A DNA stretch of 6,172 nt from JANNFX01 sp031380225. Its GTDB lineage: Bacteria; Pseudomonadota; Alphaproteobacteria; Rhizobiales; Hyphomicrobiaceae. Shown here piece by piece: positions 1 through 5,170 of the stretch (its first letter is position 1; each line of letters opens with the position of its first letter). Location: positions 1-6,172 of the forward strand of contig JANNFX010000211.1 in assembly GCA_031380225.1 (NCBI GenBank), written 5' to 3'. The position numbers and the translations under genes were made by a program. The notes under the pieces are model-generated. The model was not told where the DNA came from. It did not search any database and saw only the letters and a list, made by a program, of their open reading frames with translations.

Positions 1-837
1 AATGACGCCAGCTTCTCCTATGAGACCGAAAGCTCGGCCGCGCTCGGCTTCGGTTTCCGCTGCGGGTTCTTGGGATTGCTGCATCTCGAAATCATCATCG
101 AGCGGCTGCAGCGCGAGTTCAATCTTGACCTGATTACTACCGCGCCGTCGGTCATTTACAAAATGCACATGACGGACGGCTCCATCATCGACATGCACAA
201 TCCGGCCGACATGCCCGATGTGGTCAAGATTGATCACATCGAAGAGCCGTGGATTGAAGCGACGATTTTAGTGCCCGACGAGTATGTCGGCTCGGTTTTG
301 AAATTGTGCCAGGACCGCCGCGGGCGGCAAACGCAACTGACCTACGTCGGCAGCCGCGCCATGCTGGTTTATGCGCTGCCCTTGAACGAAGTGGTGTTTG
401 ATTTCTATGACCGCCTCAAGAGCGTGTCGCGCGGCTATGCCTCGTTCGACTATCACATCAAGAATTACGAAGAAGGCGATCTCGTTAAATTGTCGGTGCT
501 GGTCAATGCCGAACAGGTAGACGCCCTATCCATGATCGTGCATCGTACCCGCGCCGAAAGCCGCGGCCGCTCGATGTGCGAGAAGCTGAAAGAGCTGATC
601 AAGCCGCACCTATTCCAGATCCCGGTGCAGGCCGCGATCGGCGGCAAGGTCATCGCGCGCGAAACCATCCGCGCCATGCGCAAAGACGTGATCGCCAAGT
701 GCTACGGCGGCGACATTTCCCGCAAACGCAAGCTGCTCGACAAGCAGAAGGCCGGCAAAAAGAAGATGCGCGAATTCGGCAAAGTCGAAATTCCGCAGGA
801 AGCGTTTATTGCAGCGCTGAAGATGGATGAGAATTGA
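1..837 (+). CDS. lepA: Elongation factor 4 (LepA), C-terminal 278 residues, 5' truncated by window edge
   Basis: Translation GTPase-family factor that binds the ribosome and has been linked to back-translocation, ribosome biogenesis and stress tolerance; cytoplasmic or membrane-associated. The frame is open from base 1, so the gene enters from the left and the TTG at 70 is not its start. About 278 of the family's usual ~600 residues are visible, so the GTPase domain is outside. The visible part begins with the LepA/EF-G domain III signature (ALGFGFRCGFLGLLH around bases 40-87), followed by the domain V region beginning near EEPWIEATILVPDEYVGSVL. It ends with the LepA-specific C-terminal domain, including AKCYGGDISRKRKLLDKQKAGKKKM near the end. 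The TGA stop is at 835-837. No lepB follows on the same strand; instead a repeat-rich gap begins. Identification is by family motifs recognised by eye and is very secure. Confidence 0.97.
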   Translation, partial: NDASFSYETESSAALGFGFRCGFLGLLHLEIIIERLQREFNLDLITTAPSVIYKMHMTDGSIIDMHNPADMPDVVKIDHIEEPWIEATILVPDEYVGSVLKLCQDRRGRQTQLTYVGSRAMLVYALPLNEVVFDFYDRLKSVSRGYASFDYHIKNYEEGDLVKLSVLVNAEQVDALSMIVHRTRAESRGRSMCEKLKELIKPHLFQIPVQAAIGGKVIARETIRAMRKDVIAKCYGGDISRKRKLLDKQKAGKKKMREFGKVEIPQEAFIAALKMDEN

Positions 838-850
838 TCGCGCGTAGCGT

Positions 851-921
851 CGGCGCCTGCGCCGGAGCGGCCAACAAAGCGCGTCAGCGCTTCGCGAGTA
901 AGCTCGGGACTTGTTCCCGGG
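851..921 (+). terminator. Three tandem hairpins downstream of lepA, candidate transcript 3' end
   Basis: Three short inverted repeats lie within 85 bases of the lepA stop. At 851-864 there is a 5-bp GC stem with a 4-base loop (CGGCG/CGCCG). At 877-892 there is a 6-bp stem with a 4-base loop (AAGCGC/GCGCTT). At 903-921 there is a 7-bp stem including one G-U pair (CTCGGGA/TTCCCGG) with a 5-base loop. None is followed by a clean T-run, although the third is followed by GGTAAATCTTT. They could end or stabilise the lepA message, but a canonical intrinsic terminator is not shown. Confidence 0.35.
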
Positions 922-980
922 GTAAATCTTTCAGCTTGCTCCAACTTGAAATTGTGGCACCGTCCTAGCATGCCCTGGGT

Positions 981-1130
981 CTACATCATGGCAAGACCGA
1001 CCCAAGTAGTCCGCCACCGTCTTTCTTCACTCCATCTGAAAATAAGCGGCCGCAAGATTGTCACCAACAGCACCTCCAATACAAAAAAGATAAAGCCTGC
1101 CAAAAGGTTTTCGGTAAAGCACTGGGTCAT
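981..1130 (-). pseudogene. Possible small membrane-protein gene or gene remnant (49 codons plus stop)
   Basis: A minus-strand frame starting ATG at 1130 encodes about 49 residues. It has one strongly hydrophobic stretch (NLLAGFIFFVLEVLLVTILRPLIF in two parts, roughly residues 8-31), followed by a charged juxtamembrane segment with RWSEERRWR. A single transmembrane helix followed by an EERRWR-like basic/acidic segment is a pattern I associate with the N-terminus of longer membrane-anchored proteins, so this may be the surviving front of a decayed gene. A purine-rich GGGGG lies about 10 bases before the ATG. The frame can be extended upstream to an ATG at 1175, but that start lies inside the repeat element. 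A TAG at 981-983 ends it; the same frame then stays open to about 702, antisense to lepA, which is probably chance. It may instead be non-coding. Confidence 0.25.
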
Positions 1131-1161
1131 GTTTCGGTAATCCCCCGATTCGACTTTGCGG

Positions 1162-1314
1162 AAGCCGCTCATCAAGTTGGGCTCGATGCCGGAATGATCA
1201 CGCGGCGTATTCCACCAACGAACTCACGCGCGGCGCGATGGTGGAATACGGTGCGGCAGAGCGCGGCGATAAATTGCCAGCACCTGCGCCGCGCGCCTTT
1301 ATTCCACCCTACGG
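1162..1314. repeat. Palindromic repeat element A, copy 1 (left end missing)
   Basis: This is a direct repeat of 1619-1772, about 90% identical by hand alignment. Nearly all differences fall in a central patch (about 1218-1231). It holds an internal 11-base inverted repeat, GTATTCCACCA and its complement TGGTGGAATAC, and ends with TTTATTCCACCCTAC as copy 2 does. The left terminal arm found in copy 2 is absent: similarity stops at AAGCCGC and the flank is unrelated. Read on the minus strand, the element encodes the artefactual peptide VGWNKGARRRCWQ that is often predicted from such repeats. No transposase is encoded. Confidence 0.85.
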
Positions 1315-1407
1315 ATTTCACCAATTGCAATCTGTTGGGCTTCCCCCGGAGCGGGTCCGGGGTCAGCACCAACTTACAATTTGCGCCTGACCTACACCAG
1401 CCACCGC

Positions 1408-1546
1408 TGTCATCCCGGCACGTGTTGCCGGGACCCATCGTGCAGCGGATGCGGACGCAAGATGCGCGCGTGGCGCCGCCACAGGCTCAACGTCGAATTC
1501 AACGGGCGTTGCAGAATGGGTCCCGGTGACAAGCACCGGGATGACA
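1408..1546. repeat. Inverted-repeat element B (CATCCCGG type)
   Basis: A 139-bp unit is bounded by 37-base imperfect terminal inverted repeats: 1408-1444 against the complement of 1510-1546, 30 of 37 matching. Each arm contains TGTCATCCCGG at its outer end and CCGGGACCCAT further in, so each arm can itself fold (CCCGG...CCGGG). A smaller 5-bp stem, GTGGCGCCGCCAC, sits in the interior at 1470-1482. The outer-end word GGGATGACA recurs at 1561-1569, just beyond the right end. This pattern resembles the dispersed GTCATCCCGG intergenic repeats common in alpha- and other proteobacteria. No open frame here looks like a real gene. Confidence 0.75.
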
Positions 1547-1601
1547 ACTGTGGGGATTTAGGGATGACAGTTGATTTCGAGCAGCCGCAATTAATACACA
1601 G

Positions 1602-1774
1602 ACCTGTAGGGTGGAATAAAGCCGCCCATCAAGTTGGGCTCGATGCCGGAATGATCACGCGGCGTATTCCACCAGCGATCGTGCAGCGTGGCGCGATGGT
1701 GGAATACGGCGCGGCAGAGGGCGGCGATCAACTGCCAGCACCTGCGCCGCGCACCTTTATTCCACCCTACGGGT
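1602..1774. repeat. Palindromic repeat element A, copy 2 (complete, with terminal inverted repeats)
   Basis: A 173-bp unit has terminal inverted repeats at 1602-1620 and 1756-1774 matching at 18 of 19 positions, with a perfect 15-base core GTAGGGTGGAATAAA. A second, nested 11-base perfect inverted repeat lies inside (GTATTCCACCA at 1664-1674, TGGTGGAATAC at 1697-1707). The word GGTGGAATA therefore occurs four times, in alternating orientation. The right end stops only 21 bases from the stop codon of the convergent membrane-protein gene, so the structure may act as that transcript's 3' end. It is non-coding, and the organisation is like a miniature or REP-like element. No obvious target-site duplication is seen. 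Confidence 0.85.
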
Positions 1775-1795
1775 ATCAACCCAAATTGGCGCGCG

Positions 1796-2212
1796 CTACT
1801 GCCCCTTCAGCCAGCCATAAATTAGCGCCGTTGCGGCGCCCCAGCCGGCGAGGATCAACAGCACGGACCCGATCTTGGCGACGTCACCACCGAAGAACAT
1901 CGGGAAGCGGCCGGTCAGAAGCGGCACCGCAATGAATACTCCAGCGAGTGCCGGACCGAGCACGCCGAACATGGCGCCGTTCAAAGCGCCACCGCCAACG
2001 AAGGCCGCAAAAATCACACCCCAAACGCCACCCCAAAACGCATCGCTGACAATTTGCGGCACGCCCGACATCGCGGCTGGCGCCATCGACCACGGCACGC
2101 GCGGAAACACACCGGCTTTCAACAGTACAAGATTGATCGCTTCATGAACGGTCACTGTTGCAATGGCGCCAGCGATGAAACCGAGTAAAATGTTATTGAG
2201 TGAAAGTTGCAT
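1796..2212 (-). CDS. Conserved hypothetical four-helix integral membrane protein (138 aa)
   Basis: The function is unknown. The product is small and very hydrophobic, with about four predicted membrane segments by eye: residues 8-31, 56-75, 76-100 and 112-135. Conserved-looking features include His23-Glu24 in the first helix, the loop GVFPRVPWSMAP (34-45), a Gly/Trp-rich helix (FWGGVWGVIFAAF, 59-71) and GWGAATALIYGWL near the C-terminus. I recognise this layout (N-terminal LLGFIAG, PR-PWSMAP, GVPQ-S-AFWGGVWG) from uncharacterised alphaproteobacterial inner-membrane proteins, but no function is known to me. The ATG start is well supported by AGGGGA about 7 bases upstream. It stands alone, convergent to lepA and running into repeat element A, and is in the same direction as the tRNA. 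No signal peptide other than TM1 and no catalytic motif is seen. Confidence 0.82.
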   Translation of the reverse strand: MQLSLNNILLGFIAGAIATVTVHEAINLVLLKAGVFPRVPWSMAPAAMSGVPQIVSDAFWGGVWGVIFAAFVGGGALNGAMFGVLGPALAGVFIAVPLLTGRFPMFFGGDVAKIGSVLLILAGWGAATALIYGWLKGQ

Positions 2213-2427
2213 AGTCTTCCCCTAAGTGTTGAGGCCTACGTTAGACGCACCAAAGCCTTAGCACGCGCGCAATCAAAAGTAGAAGGTAGAAACAATGATC
2301 AAGGATGGCGGCTGACGGCGGCAACTCAGGACTATTGTGAGTGATGGGACCAATGCCGCGCCACATCCCTTGGATCTGAGAAGGCAGCGGCCTGGCCGGC
2401 TCGTCAAACGCTGGCACGTCACTAATT

Positions 2428-2502
2428 TGGAGCGGGCGAAGGGGATCGAACCCTCGACCCTCACGTTGGCAACGTGATGCTCTACCGCTGAGCTACACCC
2501 GC
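2428..2502 (-). tRNA. tRNA-Gly (anticodon GCC)
   Basis: On the minus strand the sequence folds as a standard cloverleaf. The acceptor stem GCGGGTG pairs with CGCCCGC. The D-arm is GCTC-AGCGGTA-GAGC, the anticodon stem TCACG/CGTGA closes the loop TTGCCAA, and the T-arm carries GGTTCGATCC. The discriminator is T and CCA is encoded in the DNA (2428-2430). Anticodon GCC reads the glycine codons GGC and GGU. The gene is 72 nt plus CCA. No integrase or attachment-site duplication of its 3' end is seen in the window. Confidence 0.97.
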
Positions 2503-2543
2503 GTCCATTCGGCCGGCCCGCCGTCAAGCGAACCGAGACCGGT

Positions 2544-2572
2544 CTTATTGCCTAAGGCGCCCGGGTTTGCAA
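2544..2572 (-). promoter_or_regulatory. Candidate sigma-70-type promoter of tRNA-Gly
   Basis: Reading the minus strand, TTGCAA (2567-2572) is followed after 17 bases by AATAAG (2544-2549). Each matches four of six positions of the -35 and -10 consensus. The start would fall near 2537, leaving a ~35-base GC-rich leader before the mature tRNA at 2502. Position and spacing fit, but the match is only moderate. Confidence 0.4.
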
Positions 2573-2627
2573 GTCTCTCACTGCCGCCAATTCCAGCCCC
2601 CGCCGCGACCAAAAGGACCGCTCCACC

Positions 2628-3140
2628 GTGTCAGCCCCGAAAACCCGCACTGACCTGTTTGCCTATCTCGAACAGCTTGGAATCCAAACTAAAACCCTCG
2701 ACCATCCACCCCTGTTTACAGTTGCCGAAAGCGCCGAAGTGGAGCGTGCATTGCCTGGCGGGCATACCAAGAACTTGTTTCTCAAGGATGCCAACGGCGC
2801 TCTGATCCTGATCGTGGCGCTCAATACCACTCAAGTTGACTTGAAGGGGCTGCCGAAGGTCATCCAGTCAGGCCGGCTCAGTTTCGGCAAGCCTGAGTTG
2901 CTGATGGAAGCCCTCGGCGTCACGCCCGGATCGGTGTGCGTGTTTTCGCTCATCAATGACGAAACCCGCCGTGTCCGGCTGATCTTCGACCGCGCACTCA
3001 TGGCGCATCAGACGATGAACGCCCACCCGCTCGAAAATACCGCGACCACCAACATTGCACGCGCTGATCTTTTGCGGTTCATAGAGGCAACCAACCACTC
3101 GCCGGATGTGTTTACGCTGACCGGCAGCGCGACAGGTTAA
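2628..3140 (+). CDS. prdX: YbaK/ProRS-associated editing-domain protein, ProXp-ala/PrdX-like (prolyl-tRNA deacylase)
   Basis: A free-standing member of the INS/YbaK aminoacyl-tRNA editing superfamily, 170 residues and full length for the family. It most likely hydrolyses Ala-tRNA(Pro) made in error by prolyl-tRNA synthetase, protecting proline codons; it acts in the cytoplasm. Visible hallmarks are an N-terminal helical start (TRTDLFAYLEQLGI) followed by DHPPLFTVAES, and the central GGHTKNLFLKD (44-54). Lys48 there is the likely counterpart of the essential lysine of ProXp-ala. Later come FGKPELLMEALGVTPGSV and the C-terminal HPLENTATTNIARADLLRF. The start is GTG, supported by AAGGA 10 bases upstream (2613-2617). 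It is followed after 25 bases by the CnoX gene, suggesting one transcript. Distinguishing ProXp-ala from sister editors (YbaK, ProXp-x) rests on the HTKNLFLKD and HPLENTATT motifs, not on a tree. Confidence 0.9.
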   Translation: MSAPKTRTDLFAYLEQLGIQTKTLDHPPLFTVAESAEVERALPGGHTKNLFLKDANGALILIVALNTTQVDLKGLPKVIQSGRLSFGKPELLMEALGVTPGSVCVFSLINDETRRVRLIFDRALMAHQTMNAHPLENTATTNIARADLLRFIEATNHSPDVFTLTGSATG

Positions 3141-3165
3141 GTGCGGCGCCAATCAAGGACCTGAC

Positions 3166-4074
3166 ATGGACTTCGGACTAGGAAAAGACGGCGCAGCTGC
3201 CGGACCCGTTGTGATCAAAGACACCACCACAGCGACGTTCACCAAGGACGTGCTGGATGGCTCACGCGAAGCCGTCGTGCTGGTCGACTTCTGGGCGCCA
3301 TGGTGCGGCCCGTGCAAGCAGTTGACGCCGGTCATCGAGAAGGTCGTCAAAAGCTACGGCGGCAAAGTCCGGCTGATGAAAATGAATACCGACGAGCACC
3401 CCTCAATCGCGGCCCAGCTGCGCGTGCAGTCGCTGCCCACGGTGCTGGCGTTCCGCGATGGCCGCGTGCTCGATACGTTTACCGGCTTGCAACCGGAAAG
3501 CGCAATCCGCGCATTTATCGACCGGATGTTTGTCGATGACGCCGAGGCTGAACTGGCCGCGGTGCTGGTTGCTGCCGGCGAAGCGCTCGAGGCCGGCGAC
3601 CTGCAAGGCGCGGCCGAAACCTATGCCGCCATCCTGCAAGAGGATCAGCAGAACGTCGCGGCGCTGTGCGGCTTAGCGAAATGTTACCTTAAAAGCGGCG
3701 ACATCGCGCGGGCTGAACAGATGCTGACGCTCATTCCGCCAACTCAGATTGAGACAAGTGCTGTGCTAAGCGTTCACGCCGCACTCGAATTGGCAAAGCA
3801 AGCCAATAAGCCGGACGAGCGGGCCGCGTTGCAGGTGCGCCTAGAAGCTAATCCAGCCGATCATCAGTCGAGGCTCGACCTTGCGGTGGCTTTGGCTGCC
3901 CGAGGTGACAAGCAGGCGGCGCTCGATCATTTGCTTCAAATTATCCGCCACGACCGCAAATGGAACGATGAAGCGGCTCGCAAACAGCTGTTGCAGCTGT
4001 TCGACGCCTGGGGTCCGAACGATGACTTAACGAACGAAGGCCGCCGCAAGCTGTCTTCGATCCTCTTTTCGTGA
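3166..4074 (+). CDS. cnoX: Thioredoxin-TPR co-chaperone, CnoX/YbbN family, with intact CXXC
   Basis: A 302-residue cytoplasmic protein in two parts. A thioredoxin fold covers about residues 15-122, with FWAPWCGPCK (active-site Cys47 and Cys50) and the cis-proline loop SLPTV (Pro91). A helical tetratricopeptide-like C-terminal half (about 125-300) has pairs such as AAETYAAILQEDQQNVAALCGLAKCYLKSGD split over two helices and LDLAVALAARGDKQAALDHL. This architecture defines CnoX/YbbN, a holdase that protects clients from over-oxidation and passes them to GroEL/DnaK. E. coli CnoX lacks the redox cysteines, while the Caulobacter-type protein keeps them, as here, so disulfide reductase activity is likely. 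The ATG start has AAGGA 6 bases upstream. It lies 25 bases after the editing-protein gene and 55 bases before the LON-domain gene. Databases may label it trxA or ybbN. Confidence 0.93.
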   Translation: MDFGLGKDGAAAGPVVIKDTTTATFTKDVLDGSREAVVLVDFWAPWCGPCKQLTPVIEKVVKSYGGKVRLMKMNTDEHPSIAAQLRVQSLPTVLAFRDGRVLDTFTGLQPESAIRAFIDRMFVDDAEAELAAVLVAAGEALEAGDLQGAAETYAAILQEDQQNVAALCGLAKCYLKSGDIARAEQMLTLIPPTQIETSAVLSVHAALELAKQANKPDERAALQVRLEANPADHQSRLDLAVALAARGDKQAALDHLLQIIRHDRKWNDEAARKQLLQLFDAWGPNDDLTNEGRRKLSSILFS

Positions 4075-4094
4075 TGAGCCGTAGAAGCTCTGAC

Positions 4095-4103
4095 TGCTAT
4101 ACT
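4095..4103 (+). promoter_or_regulatory. Candidate extended -10 promoter for the LON-domain gene
   Basis: TGCTATACT is an extended -10 element (TGn plus TATACT, five of six matches to TATAAT) in the short gap after the CnoX gene. The start point would be near 4110, just before the AGGAG at 4118. There is no good -35 hexamer 16-18 bases upstream, which extended -10 promoters can tolerate. It would let the last two genes be expressed apart from the first two. Confidence 0.4.
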
Positions 4104-4117
4104 GCAGCCTGAGCGAC

Positions 4118-4122
4118 AGGAG
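4118..4122 (+). promoter_or_regulatory. Ribosome binding site fixing the TTG start at 4130
   Basis: AGGAG lies 7 bases before TTG at 4130. The nearby GTG at 4125 is in another frame, so this site decides for the rare TTG start, which also places the conserved LPLFPL motif at residues 17-22 as in relatives. Confidence 0.7.
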
Positions 4123-4129
4123 ACGTGCC

Positions 4130-4807
4130 TTGGGCTTGACGGACCGCTACCTGAAATCGTCTGATTTGCCGTTGTCGTTGCCGTTATTCCCGCTGCGAGG
4201 CGCAATCCTATTGCCGCGCTCGGGGCTGCCGTTGCAGGTGTTCGAGCCGCGCTATCTCGAAATGCTCAACGATGCGATGTCGGGCTCGCGGCTGATCGGC
4301 ATCATCCAGCCTGCGACGGACGCGAGTTCTGAAAGTCCAAAAGGCAAAGCCACCCAACTCAAGACCGTTGGCTGCGCTGGCCGCGTGACTTCATATCAAG
4401 AGCTTGATGACGGGCGGCTGATGATCACATTAACCGGCGTTTGCCGGTTTGCAACGGTGGTCGAGGAACTGACCGGCAAAACCTATCGCAGCTACCGCGT
4501 CGATTATCAGCCCCATGTCACAGATTTGATCCCGGGTCATGGCGAGGATGAGGTTGACCGTCAGGGCTTACTGCGCGTGCTCAAATCGTACCTCGATCAG
4601 CGCCAATTGAGCACCGACTGGACCGTCATCCAGCGCGCGTCGAGCGAGTTTCTGGTCAATACGCTATCAATCATCAGTCCGTTTGGCCCCGAGGAAAAAC
4701 AGGCGCTGCTGGAGACGTCAGATTTGAAATCACGCGCTGAAGTCTTGGTGGCCTTGGCTGAGATGGAACTCGCCTCACAGGGCGGAGCCGGAGGCACATT
4801 GCAATGA
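4130..4807 (+). CDS. Stand-alone LON N-terminal (substrate-binding) domain protein
   Basis: A 225-residue protein made up almost entirely of the domain that forms the N-terminus of Lon protease, with no AAA+ ATPase and no peptidase Ser/Lys part. The signature is clear: LPLFPLRGAILLPRSGLPLQVFEPRYLEML (split around residues 17-46) followed by IGIIQP and VGCAGRVTSYQELDDGRLMITLTGVCRF. A helical tail contains DRQGLLRVLKSYL and NTLSIISPFGPEEKQALLE. Full-length alphaproteobacterial relatives are also about 220 residues. The biochemical role is not established; substrate recognition or an adaptor function in protein quality control is inferred only from the Lon domain. The start is TTG (see the ribosome binding site). 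Its stop overlaps the next ATG (ATGA), which implies translational coupling to the Trm112-like gene. Confidence 0.93.
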   Translation: MGLTDRYLKSSDLPLSLPLFPLRGAILLPRSGLPLQVFEPRYLEMLNDAMSGSRLIGIIQPATDASSESPKGKATQLKTVGCAGRVTSYQELDDGRLMITLTGVCRFATVVEELTGKTYRSYRVDYQPHVTDLIPGHGEDEVDRQGLLRVLKSYLDQRQLSTDWTVIQRASSEFLVNTLSIISPFGPEEKQALLETSDLKSRAEVLVALAEMELASQGGAGGTLQ

Positions 4808-5007
4808 CAGGCGCTCCCCTCAAAACCGATCCCAAGTTGCTGGAACTCCTGGTCTGCCCGGTCACCAAGGGCACGCTGTCATACGACGCGGCCAACAACG
4901 AATTGATCAGCCGCAAAGCTCATCTCGCGTATCCAATCCGGGATGGCGTGCCGCTGCTGACTGCCGACGCGGCCCGCTCGTTAGATGTGGCGCGGGCGGA
5001 AACGTAA
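4804..5007 (+). CDS. Trm112/UPF0434 (YcaR-like) small protein with degenerate zinc knuckle
   Basis: A 67-residue protein of the Trm112 family. In eukaryotes and archaea these small partners activate methyltransferases; the bacterial UPF0434 branch is largely uncharacterised. Motifs are KLLELLVCPVTKGTLSYD (11-28) and ELISRKAHLAYPIRDGVPLL (33-52), matching the family pattern L-(L/I)-CP-(C/V)--G-L and AYPIRDGIP. Only Cys18 of the usual CPxC...C set remains; the other expected positions are Thr21 and Ser36, so classical zinc binding is unlikely. This loss appears usual in alphaproteobacterial members. The ATG overlaps the preceding stop by four bases, and CGGAGG (4789-4794) lies 9 bases upstream. 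It is the last gene of the cluster; no hairpin terminator is evident after it. Confidence 0.92.
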   Translation: MTGAPLKTDPKLLELLVCPVTKGTLSYDAANNELISRKAHLAYPIRDGVPLLTADAARSLDVARAET

Positions 5008-5046
5008 TCCGCCGTTTGATCCGATAATGATCGAGCCAATTCGCAT

Positions 5047-5052
5047 TATAAT
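5047..5052 (+). promoter_or_regulatory. Perfect -10 box (TATAAT) upstream of the PAS-protein gene
   Basis: A perfect TATAAT lies in the 163-base gap before the PAS gene. No good -35 stands at 16-18 bases: the nearest likeness, TTGATC at 5016-5021, is 25 bases away. The implied start near 5059 would give a leader of about 110 bases and would exclude the alternative upstream starts at 5027 and 5054 from the message. Confidence 0.4.
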
Positions 5053-5170
5053 AGTGCACGCTCCGAAGATTCAGCGATGGCTCACGGCGAGCTTAACTAC
5101 CATCGATCGAGAGACTTGTCCCAATACGCACTATGACTTAAACAGACCGGGCATTGTTTCGGGTCAACAA

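Noticed and set aside
70..837. TTG at 70 as the start of a separate 255-residue protein
   Set aside because: The same frame is open to base 1 and encodes conserved LepA residues before position 70, so this is the interior of lepA.
702..971. 89-codon minus-strand frame overlapping the lepA end
   Set aside because: Largely antisense to conserved lepA codons in GC-rich DNA; no hydrophobic core or known motif beyond the membrane-like part further upstream.
1172..1438. Minus-strand frame encoding a VGWNKGARRRCWQ peptide (and a similar one at 1591-1779)
   Set aside because: These are translations of repeat element A; the peptide is shared only because the DNA is repeated, and there is no ribosome binding site or domain.
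1162..1774. CRISPR array
   Set aside because: Only two long repeat copies with a ~300-base interval containing another repeat; no short regularly spaced units and no cas genes.
1381..1935. 184-codon plus-strand open frame across the repeats
   Set aside because: It runs through both repeat elements and then antisense to the membrane-protein gene; Arg/Pro/His-rich composition and the repeat-derived peptide SHRCHPGTCCRDPS mark it as an artefact.
2380..2402. Hairpin CGGCCAGGCCG as a terminator for tRNA-Gly
   Set aside because: The palindrome leaves a one-base loop, has no T-run and cannot fold into a usual intrinsic terminator.
2428..2502. tRNA-Gly as an integration site for a mobile island
   Set aside because: No repeat of the tRNA 3' end and no integrase in the window; flanking genes look like ordinary chromosome.
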